Assembly: GCA_905479595.1 (NCBI GenBank)
Contig: CAJQND010000331.1
Coordinates: 1-6,248, forward strand
Direction of reading: 5' to 3'
Origin: an uncultured Hyphomicrobiales bacterium
GTDB taxonomy: Bacteria > Pseudomonadota > Alphaproteobacteria > Rhizobiales > CAJQND01
DNA length: 6,248 bases
This document shows positions 1 through 5,590 of this stretch, piece by piece; the first letter of the stretch is position 1; every line of letters begins with the position of its first letter. The notes beneath the pieces are model-generated. The model saw only the letters and a program-made list of their open reading frames with translations. It was not told the origin of the DNA and did no database searches. Both the position numbers and the translations under genes were made by a program.

Positions 1-89
1 TCGCAGGTGCCATGGAAAACCTGTTTCGCCCGCGCCTTGAGCGCCTTTTCATCAAGAATGCTCCCATTCCGGTTACAGGAGCGGGATAA
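1..89 (+). CDS. C-terminal end of an ABC transporter permease (partial)
   Basis: This is the last 28 codons of a gene that begins before the window. The frame opens at base 3 and ends with TAA at 87-89; the readable tail begins AGAMENLFRPRL and ends PVTGAG. The tail is polar and basic, as expected for a cytoplasmic C-terminus after a last membrane helix. The identification rests mostly on context: the stop codon touches the start of a second nucleoside-type ABC permease, and in BmpA-type systems (NupABC, YufNOPQ) the two permease genes sit side by side. It would then be the first of the two membrane subunits of a nucleoside importer. Too little sequence is visible to exclude another gene. Confidence 0.6.
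   Translation, partial: AGAMENLFRPRLERLFIKNAPIPVTGAG
77..81 (+). promoter_or_regulatory. Ribosome binding site for the second permease
   Basis: AGGAG lies in the last codons of the upstream gene, 8 nt before GTG at 90 and 11 nt before ATG at 93. The spacing favours the GTG that directly follows the upstream TAA, but the ATG one codon later remains possible and would change the protein by one residue. Confidence 0.6.
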
Positions 90-1064
90 GTGATGGAAAC
101 CCTCACAATCATTGCTCTCCTGGTTGATTCAGCGGTACGCCTCTCTGTGCCCTTGTTGTTTGCCTGCCTGGCGGGGCTGTATTCAGAACGCTCAGGTATT
201 TTTGATATTGGTCTGGAAGGAAAAATGCTTGGCGCAGCTTTTGCTGCCGGTGCAGTGGCGTCATTGGCCAATTCGCCCTGGGCAGGATTGGCAGCAGGCA
301 TCACGGCATCAGTTTTGTTGGCATTGTTGCATGGCTTTGCCTGCATCACCCACCGGGGCAATCAAATCGTCTCCGGCGTTGCCATCAATATCCTTGCAAT
401 AGGCCTCACAGCGCAACTTGGCGCGACCTGGTTTCATCAAGGTGGTCAAACGCCAAAACTTCCCCAAGAGGCACGTTTTCTCGATCTCACCCTGCCATAT
501 TCTCTTGAATTGGCATCTGTGCCGGTCATTGGACAGATTTACTCAGAAATCATGTCCGGTCATGGAATACTCGTGTATCTCGCCTATCTCGCTGTGCCGC
601 TTACCTGGTGGGTGCTTTACCGCACCCGGTTTGGGTTACGTTTGCGCGCGGTAGGTGAAAATCCCTCTGCTGTCGATACAGCTGGCATTTCAGTGGTTTG
701 GCTTCGGTATCGCGCAGTAATCTGTTGCGGCATTCTATGCGGCTTTGCCGGGGCATATCTGGCTGTTGAACAAAGCGCTGGCTTTATTCGCGATATGACC
801 GCTGGCAAAGGGTTTATCGCCCTTGCCGCCCTCATCTTTGCCAAATGGAGGCCTGTGCAGGCCATGGGCGCCTGTTTCCTGTTCGGCCTGCTTGATGCCG
901 CCGCTATCCGCCTGCAAGGCGCATCTCTACCTGGAATTGGTGAGATTCCAGTTCAATTCATGCAAGCAATACCTTATATTTTAACGGTAATTCTCCTTGC
1001 CGGCTTCATTGGCCGAGCCACCCCGCCAAGTGCCGGTGGCGTGCCATATGTGAAAGAACGATGA
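90..1064 (+). CDS. Nucleoside ABC transporter permease (BPD_transp_2 family, NupC/YufQ-like)
   Basis: Integral inner-membrane subunit of an ABC importer, most likely for nucleosides, pairing with the permease encoded just upstream. The 324-residue protein is strongly hydrophobic, with membrane segments near residues 6-30, 46-61, 63-84, 92-114, 160-178, 206-227, 240-252, 257-275 and 292-308. Family hallmarks are SGIFDIGLEGKML at about 35-47 (usually NIGLEGQM in relatives), VGENPSAVDTAGI at 188-200, the cytoplasmic loop expected to contact the ATPase, and GKGFIALAALIFAKWRP at 239-255. Length is normal for the second permease of this class. The start is GTG at 90, touching the TAA of the preceding gene, with AGGAG 8 nt upstream; ATG at 93 is an alternative. 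Its stop overlaps the cdd start in ATGA. Nucleoside specificity is inferred from the salvage genes downstream, because permease sequence alone does not define the substrate. Confidence 0.9.
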   Translation: MMETLTIIALLVDSAVRLSVPLLFACLAGLYSERSGIFDIGLEGKMLGAAFAAGAVASLANSPWAGLAAGITASVLLALLHGFACITHRGNQIVSGVAINILAIGLTAQLGATWFHQGGQTPKLPQEARFLDLTLPYSLELASVPVIGQIYSEIMSGHGILVYLAYLAVPLTWWVLYRTRFGLRLRAVGENPSAVDTAGISVVWLRYRAVICCGILCGFAGAYLAVEQSAGFIRDMTAGKGFIALAALIFAKWRPVQAMGACFLFGLLDAAAIRLQGASLPGIGEIPVQFMQAIPYILTVILLAGFIGRATPPSAGGVPYVKER

Positions 1065-1456
1065 TCATGAAAGACCAACTCTTCAAAGCCGCGAATGCCG
1101 CAATGGAATTTTCACATTCGCCCTACTCCCAATTTCCAGTCGGAGCCGCAGTCCTATCCGAAGCTGGAAACATATATTCCGGTTGCAACATAGAAAATGC
1201 GAGTTTTCCTGAAGGTAACTGTGCAGAAACCACTGCAATCAGCCACATGGTAATGGCGGGCGAGCATAGAATTTTGGAAATCGCGATCGTTGCAGCCAAA
1301 AAAACAATGATCACGCCTTGTGGCGGATGCCGCCAGCGCATTGCTGAGTTTGGAAAACCGGATACACTGGTGCATTTATGCGACGAGAACGGGCCGAAAG
1401 AGACAATGCGCCTTGAAGAGTTGCTGCCAAAAGCTTTCGGACCGGAGGCCCTTTAG
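1061..1456 (+). CDS. cdd: Cytidine deaminase
   Basis: Cytosolic zinc enzyme that hydrolyses cytidine and deoxycytidine to uridine and deoxyuridine plus ammonia, feeding the pyrimidine phosphorylase step. The 131-residue length matches the short homotetrameric class (Bacillus subtilis type), not the longer dimeric E. coli enzyme. Visible motifs are SPYSQFPVGAA at 20-30, the substrate-binding GCNIENASFPEG at 41-52, CAE at 54-56 (zinc ligand Cys54, catalytic Glu56) and PCGGCRQ at 86-92 (zinc ligands Cys87 and Cys90). The C-terminus LLPKAFGPEAL is typical of the family. ATG at 1061 overlaps the permease stop as ATGA, suggesting re-initiation. A second in-frame ATG at 1067 would remove two residues and cannot be excluded, since neither has a strong Shine-Dalgarno sequence. 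The enzyme looks complete and active. Confidence 0.96.
   Translation: MIMKDQLFKAANAAMEFSHSPYSQFPVGAAVLSEAGNIYSGCNIENASFPEGNCAETTAISHMVMAGEHRILEIAIVAAKKTMITPCGGCRQRIAEFGKPDTLVHLCDENGPKETMRLEELLPKAFGPEAL
1444..1448 (+). promoter_or_regulatory. Ribosome binding site for purine nucleoside phosphorylase
   Basis: GGAGG inside the last codons of cdd lies 8 nt upstream of GTG at 1457. The strength and spacing of this site, together with the abutting TAG, decide for the GTG start over any internal start. Confidence 0.75.
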
Positions 1457-2260
1457 GTGAACGATACAGCCAAAATTTTACATGAAAAACTAGGCCAGAG
1501 ATCGCCTCGTGAAGCGATTATTCTTGGTTCAAGTCTTGGTGGGGTCGCGGATGCGCTGGAAAACCCCTTAACAATCGACTATCTGGACCTGCCAGGTTTC
1601 CCGAAACCTTCCATTTCCGGCCATGGAGGACAACTCGTTTCAGGAATTCTCGGTGGACGCGAAATAATTGTGCTTCAAGGGCGCGTTCATTATTACGAAC
1701 AAGGTGATGCGACGGCCATGCGCCCGGTAATCGAGGCCCTTGCTGAACTTGGGATTGAGACCCTTATTGTTACGAATGCGGCCGGATCGGTAAATGTGGA
1801 TACCGGTCCCGGTCAGATTATGCTCATCACTGACCACATCAATTTTGCAGGTATAAACCCACTTATAGGAGAAACGGGCGACGCAGGCTTCGTTTCCATG
1901 ACGAACGCATATGATCCAGATTGCGCAGAACGCATGCGTGACGCTGCGCGTTATGAAAAGCTGCCGCTAGCGGAAGGCGTTTACATGTGGTTTTCCGGAC
2001 CTAGCTTTGAAACCCCAGCTGAAATCATCGCTGCACGCGCCCTTGGGGCCGATGCGGTGGGCATGTCAACGGTTCCAGAAACCATTCTCGCCCGGCGGTT
2101 TGGATTGAAAGTGGCCGGATTGTCGATGATCACCAACCTCGCTGCAGGAATTCAGGGGGCATCGCCCAGCCACGATGAAACAAAAACCCAGGGCACACGT
2201 GCCGCAGGATCCATGATCCGGCTTCTTACCAAGTACCTGGAGCTGACAAACAATGACTGA
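1457..2260 (+). CDS. punA: Purine nucleoside phosphorylase, trimeric (PNP/MTAP) family
   Basis: Phosphorolysis of purine (deoxy)nucleosides to free base and (deoxy)ribose-1-phosphate in the cytosol. The 267-residue length fits the trimeric mammalian-like class, not the hexameric DeoD class. In order: phosphate-binding ILGSSLGG at 22-29, SGHGGQLVSG at 54-63 (His56), QGRVHYYEQGD at 74-84, TNAAGSVN at 106-113, the base-site segment FSGPSFETPAEI at 179-190 (Glu185), VGMSTVPETILARR at 201-214 (Met203) and SMITNLAAG at 223-231 (Asn227). The Glu and Asn pair matches human PNP Glu201 and Asn243, which favour 6-oxopurines (inosine, guanosine and deoxy forms); this specificity is inferred. The GTG start touches the cdd stop (TAG) and has GGAGG 8 nt upstream. 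The 3' end overlaps deoC by 8 nt. The alternative family member MTA phosphorylase is less likely given the Asn in the base site and the deo context. Confidence 0.95.
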   Translation: MNDTAKILHEKLGQRSPREAIILGSSLGGVADALENPLTIDYLDLPGFPKPSISGHGGQLVSGILGGREIIVLQGRVHYYEQGDATAMRPVIEALAELGIETLIVTNAAGSVNVDTGPGQIMLITDHINFAGINPLIGETGDAGFVSMTNAYDPDCAERMRDAARYEKLPLAEGVYMWFSGPSFETPAEIIAARALGADAVGMSTVPETILARRFGLKVAGLSMITNLAAGIQGASPSHDETKTQGTRAAGSMIRLLTKYLELTNND

Positions 2261-3017
2261 TCTGAAAAAAGCAGCTCAACGAGCCATTCTACTGGTTGAT
2301 TTGACCGATCTTAATGATGGTTCAACTCAAGATGACATAAACACCCTGTGCGAGCGAGCCAACACCCCTCACGGTCCTGTGGCGGCAGTCTGTATATGGC
2401 CGCGTTTCGTTCCCCACGCCAAAGCGCTCCTGTCAGGCACCGGAATTAACGTGGCTACGGTAGCAAATTTTCCAGATGGAAGTAGCGATGTTGAAAATGC
2501 AGCGCACGAAGCTGCAAGAGCAATTGCAGACGGTGCGGATGAGGTAGATATCGTTATTCCCTGGCGGGCCATCCGCGACGGAGATACGGCAATTGCCGCA
2601 CAAGTGGTTGCCGCGTGCCGGCGCGAGGTACCACAAAAACTATGCCTGAAAGTCATTCTGGAGACCGGTGAACTGGCAGACGAAGCAACCATTAGATCTG
2701 CTGCCCGTATCGCTCTCGAAAACGGCGCAGATTTCATCAAAACATCAACCGGAAAAGTGCCGGTAAATGCCACACCTGAAGCGGCGGCCATTATGCTTGA
2801 AGAAATCGCCGCCAGCGGGAAAAACGCAGGTTTTAAGGCGGCAGGCGGCATTAAAACAACCAGTGATGCAGCCACCTATCTGGCCATTGCCGACAAAATA
2901 ATGGGGCCAGACTGGGCATCACCTCAAACCTTACGCTTCGGTGCCTCTGGGGTGTTGGGTGATTTGCTCGCCTGTCTGGGCGCAGAAGATCAACAACCAG
3001 CGAATGACGGATATTGA
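2253..3017 (+). CDS. deoC: Deoxyribose-phosphate aldolase
   Basis: Class I aldolase splitting 2-deoxyribose-5-phosphate into glyceraldehyde-3-phosphate and acetaldehyde, the last step of deoxynucleoside catabolism. The 254-residue TIM-barrel protein has the length of the E. coli-type subgroup (259 residues). Visible landmarks are AVCIWPRFVP at 45-54 (Cys47), VATVANFPDG at 67-76, DEVDIVI at 96-102 (Asp99, equivalent to the proton-relay Asp102 of E. coli), FIKTSTGK at 161-168 (Schiff-base Lys163, E. coli Lys167), GFKAAGGIKT at 193-202 (Lys195, E. coli Lys201) and the phosphate-binding RFGASGVL at 228-235. All catalytic residues are present. The ATG start lies inside the end of the phosphorylase gene (8-nt overlap, ATGACTGA), with GGAG at 2239-2242, 10 nt upstream. 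The C-terminal tail after about residue 243 is short and polar. Confidence 0.96.
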   Translation: MTDLKKAAQRAILLVDLTDLNDGSTQDDINTLCERANTPHGPVAAVCIWPRFVPHAKALLSGTGINVATVANFPDGSSDVENAAHEAARAIADGADEVDIVIPWRAIRDGDTAIAAQVVAACRREVPQKLCLKVILETGELADEATIRSAARIALENGADFIKTSTGKVPVNATPEAAAIMLEEIAASGKNAGFKAAGGIKTTSDAATYLAIADKIMGPDWASPQTLRFGASGVLGDLLACLGAEDQQPANDGY

Positions 3018-3018
3018 T

Positions 3019-4344
3019 ATGTTGCCGCAGGAAATCATCCGCCACAAACGCAATGGCGATGTATTAAGCACCGCCGAAATCGATTTTTTCATTTCCGGCC
3101 TTTCCAATGGATCCATCAGCGAAGGCCAAGCTGCGGCCTTTGCCATGGCGATTTTTTTTCAAGGCATGGTTGCCGATGAATGCGTCGCACTCACCTGCGC
3201 CATGCGCGATAGCGGCACGGTGATTGATTGGTCAAAAGCCGGATTTGATGGCCCGGTAATCGATAAACATTCCACTGGCGGGGTTGGGGACAATGTTTCG
3301 CTTATGCTCGCGCCCATGCTCGCGGCCTGCGGGGCGTTCGTGCCAATGATTTCCGGGCGTGGGCTCGGCCATACCGGAGGGACGCTTGATAAACTGGATT
3401 CGATCCCAGGCTATACGTCACAACCTGACATCAACTTATTCCGCCAAGCCATGTCCGAGGCAGGTTGTGCAATCATTGGCCAAACACCCGACCTTGCGCC
3501 CGCGGATCGGCGGCTCTATGCAATTCGCGATGTGACCGCCACAGTGGAATCTACCCCCCTCATAACCGCTTCAATTTTATCCAAAAAACTGGCTGCCGGG
3601 CTCGATGCCCTGGTACTGGACGTCAAAACCGGCTCTGGCGCCTTTATGGTTGCGCAGAACGATGCTCGCGCATTGGCAGAAAGCCTGGTCACGACTGCCA
3701 ATGGTGCGGGGCTTAAGACCAGTGCAATCCTGACCGGCATGGACGAACCACTCGCGCCGGTGGCGGGGAATGCCATTGAGGTCCGCAATACGGTTGCATA
3801 TTTGACTGGCAAACAGCGCGGAAACCGGTTGCATGACGTTGTCATGGCGCTTGGTTGTGAATTGCTTGTTCTTTCAAACTGCGCAGAAGATCTGGATGCA
3901 GCCGAAGTCATGCTCAACCACGCCCTGTCGAGTGGCGCAGCAGCCGAGAGGTTTGAAAAAATGGTAGCAGCGCTGGGCGGGTCAAAAAACGTAATTTCTC
4001 AAGTAGACAATCTGCTTCCCGTTGCACAAATCCAAAAACCCGTATTTGCCAATGAGGCCTCCCACGTAGCGGCAATTGACACCCGTGCGCTAGGGCTTGC
4101 TGTGGTTGAATTGGGCGGAGGCCGCCGCCGGGCGGACGATAGCATTGACCATGCAGTTGGGTTGGAGAACCTTGCAGTCATTGGAGATGCGGTAGGCCCA
4201 GACACACCACTTGCGGTCATTCACGCCCGAAACGAGGACGCGGCAGAGCGTGCAGCACGCATCGTTGAGGCCGCTTACAATTTGGGGGATGCATCGACGA
4301 CGCCTTGCGCGGTCATTGAGACCATCCCATATTCTCCATCATGA
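3019..4344 (+). CDS. deoA: Thymidine phosphorylase
   Basis: Phosphorolysis of thymidine and deoxyuridine to base and 2-deoxyribose-1-phosphate; here it would also take the deoxyuridine made by Cdd. From ATG at 3019 the protein has 441 residues, against about 440 in E. coli. Motifs are QEIIRHKRNG at 4-13, the phosphate-binding DKHSTGGVGD at 82-91 (His84), the family signature SGRGLGHTGGTLDKL at 112-126, YAIRDVTATVES at 167-178 (Arg170) and ITASILSKKLAAGLDALVLD at 182-201 (Ser185, Lys189). His84, Arg170, Ser185 and Lys189 match E. coli 85, 171, 186 and 190 with a constant offset of one, which supports this start. ATG at 3004 (five extra residues, 14-nt overlap with deoC) is the main alternative; a GTG at 2941 would add an N-terminus unlike the family. 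Neither ATG has a strong ribosome site. The stop overlaps deoB as ATGA. A run of eight T at 3152-3159 does not break the frame. Confidence 0.96.
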   Translation: MLPQEIIRHKRNGDVLSTAEIDFFISGLSNGSISEGQAAAFAMAIFFQGMVADECVALTCAMRDSGTVIDWSKAGFDGPVIDKHSTGGVGDNVSLMLAPMLAACGAFVPMISGRGLGHTGGTLDKLDSIPGYTSQPDINLFRQAMSEAGCAIIGQTPDLAPADRRLYAIRDVTATVESTPLITASILSKKLAAGLDALVLDVKTGSGAFMVAQNDARALAESLVTTANGAGLKTSAILTGMDEPLAPVAGNAIEVRNTVAYLTGKQRGNRLHDVVMALGCELLVLSNCAEDLDAAEVMLNHALSSGAAAERFEKMVAALGGSKNVISQVDNLLPVAQIQKPVFANEASHVAAIDTRALGLAVVELGGGRRRADDSIDHAVGLENLAVIGDAVGPDTPLAVIHARNEDAAERAARIVEAAYNLGDASTTPCAVIETIPYSPS

Positions 4345-5540
4345 GCCGTGCGTTCCTTCTTGTTTTGGATTCCTTTGGTATTGGTGCCGCTGCTGACGCC
4401 GAACAATTCGGTGATTCCGGCGCTGACACCCTTGGCCACATTGCAGAGTGGTGTAACGCCAATCCACGTGGCCCGCTGGTTTTGCCCAATATGACAGCCC
4501 TTGGCCTGGCAAACGCTGCCAAAGCCTGCACAGGTAAGGTTCCTGCCGGGTTGAATGCAAACGCAAACATTTCGGGTCAATGGGGATATGCCATCGAGCA
4601 ATCGAGGGGCAAGGACACACCGTCAGGCCATTGGGAAATCGCCGGCGTCCCGGTGATGTTCGAATGGGGGTATTTTCCCCGCCAAGTTCCCGCAGTTCCC
4701 AAGAGTTTTACCGAACCACTTATCGCAGAAGCCGGTTTGCCCGGCATACTTGGAAACAAGCATGCTTCCGGCACCGATATTCTTGATGAACTAGGTGCTG
4801 AACATCTGCGCACGAGCAAGCCGATACTCTATACGTCAGCAGATTCGGTTATTCAGATTGCAGCCCATGAAAAGGGTTTTGGTCTGCAGCGGCTCTATGA
4901 TCTTTGCCAAATCGCCCGGAAACTGGCGGACCCGTTAAATATTGGTCGCGTTATCGCCCGACCATTTTTAGGTGACAGCGTTGAAACCTTTGAACGCACA
5001 GCAAACCGCCGTGATTTTTCTGTTCCTCCGCCCTCGCCCACATTGCTCGATAAATTGAGCGAATCTGGACATTCAGTAATTTCAATCGGCAAAATTGGTG
5101 ATATTTTCGCCCACCTTGGAACTGGTGAAATCATCAAGGCCGCAGGTAACGAGGCATTGTTTGACACCACTTTGCGAGCTGTTGATGCTTTGAGCGACGG
5201 GGGTTTGATTTTCACCAATTTTGTTGATTTTGATATGCTTTACGGGCATCGCCGCGATATTGAAGGCTACGCACGGGCACTTGAGGCTTTTGACAAACGT
5301 CTGCCCGAATTGCAGGCAAAGCTCAAACCCGGCGATATGGTCATTTTAACTGCCGACCATGGCTGTGACCCGTCTTGGCCCGGCACTGATCATACCCGTG
5401 AATGTGTACCAGTTCTGGCGTACGGGCCCGGGGTTGCAGCTGAAGAAATTGGCAAACGCGAGAGTTTTTCAGATATCGGCCAGACCATTGCGCGTCATCT
5501 CGGTATAGCGCCGCTGGACCATGGAAAGGCATGGACCTGA
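4341..5540 (+). CDS. deoB: Phosphopentomutase
   Basis: Manganese-dependent, alkaline-phosphatase-superfamily enzyme converting (deoxy)ribose-1-phosphate to (deoxy)ribose-5-phosphate, linking the phosphorylases to DeoC and to the pentose phosphate pathway. The 399-residue length is normal (about 390-410). Metal ligands and catalytic residues can be placed: LVLDSFGIGAAADA at 7-20 (Asp10), KDTPSGHWEIAG at 91-102 (phosphorylated Thr93), FVDFDMLYGHRRD at 294-306 (Asp298, His303) and TADHGCDPSWPGTDHTRE at 337-354 (Asp339, His340, His351). The spacing of these residues agrees with the Bacillus cereus enzyme. The cap domain lies between about residues 100 and 220. The ATG start overlaps the deoA stop (ATGA) and has no clear Shine-Dalgarno sequence, so translation is probably coupled to deoA. 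It is the last gene in the contiguous overlapping run. Confidence 0.96.
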   Translation: MSRAFLLVLDSFGIGAAADAEQFGDSGADTLGHIAEWCNANPRGPLVLPNMTALGLANAAKACTGKVPAGLNANANISGQWGYAIEQSRGKDTPSGHWEIAGVPVMFEWGYFPRQVPAVPKSFTEPLIAEAGLPGILGNKHASGTDILDELGAEHLRTSKPILYTSADSVIQIAAHEKGFGLQRLYDLCQIARKLADPLNIGRVIARPFLGDSVETFERTANRRDFSVPPPSPTLLDKLSESGHSVISIGKIGDIFAHLGTGEIIKAAGNEALFDTTLRAVDALSDGGLIFTNFVDFDMLYGHRRDIEGYARALEAFDKRLPELQAKLKPGDMVILTADHGCDPSWPGTDHTRECVPVLAYGPGVAAEEIGKRESFSDIGQTIARHLGIAPLDHGKAWT

Positions 5541-5590
5541 CACAGCAAGGTGATTTGAAACTATCAATCCTTTGTTGCCTAAATGATGTC
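5541..5590 (+). other. Spacer after deoB without a visible terminator
   Basis: This is the only spacer of note in the window. I see no GC-rich hairpin followed by a T run, so read-through from the deo operon into the next gene is plausible. AAGGTGAT at 5547-5554 resembles a ribosome binding site, but no ATG or GTG in the downstream gene's frame follows at a suitable distance (only TTG at 5555). TTGAAA at 5555-5560 resembles a -35 box, but the matching -10 position holds only a poor sequence. The frame of the next gene stays open throughout the spacer and back into deoB. Confidence 0.5.

Larger units (their letters stand above)
1..5540 (+). other. Nucleoside uptake and catabolism operon (extends left of the window)
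   Basis: Seven same-strand reading frames join with no usable spacer: TAA/GTG at 87-92, ATGA at 1061-1064, TAG/GTG at 1454-1459, an 8-nt overlap at 2253-2260, a 1-nt gap at 3018 and ATGA at 4341-4344. This leaves no room for internal promoters or terminators between genes and implies a single transcript begun upstream. The enzymes form a complete path from imported (deoxy)nucleosides to central metabolites. No operator, regulator gene or riboswitch is visible here; these would be upstream of base 1. A uridine phosphorylase, adenosine deaminase and uracil phosphoribosyltransferase are absent from the window. Confidence 0.85.

Noticed and set aside
2369..2875. 168-codon open frame on the minus strand inside deoC
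   Set aside because: It lies fully within deoC, whose catalytic motifs are intact. Its translation is low-complexity, rich in Ala and Ser, resembles no family I know, and looks like a by-product of deoC codon use.
2941..3018. Extension of deoA upstream to GTG at 2941
   Set aside because: It would overlap deoC by 77 nt over the phosphate-binding FGASGVL region and add 26 residues not seen in thymidine phosphorylases; the ATG starts at 3019 or 3004 fit better.
3516..3917. 133-codon minus-strand open frame inside deoA
   Set aside because: It is antisense to conserved deoA sequence, has no recognisable domain or ribosome site, and its composition fits a shadow frame.
5555..5584. Possible sigma-70 promoter (TTGAAA, then CTAAAT) before the DUF255 gene
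   Set aside because: The -35-like hexamer is fair, but the -10 matches only three of six positions, and such matches are common by chance in a short spacer.
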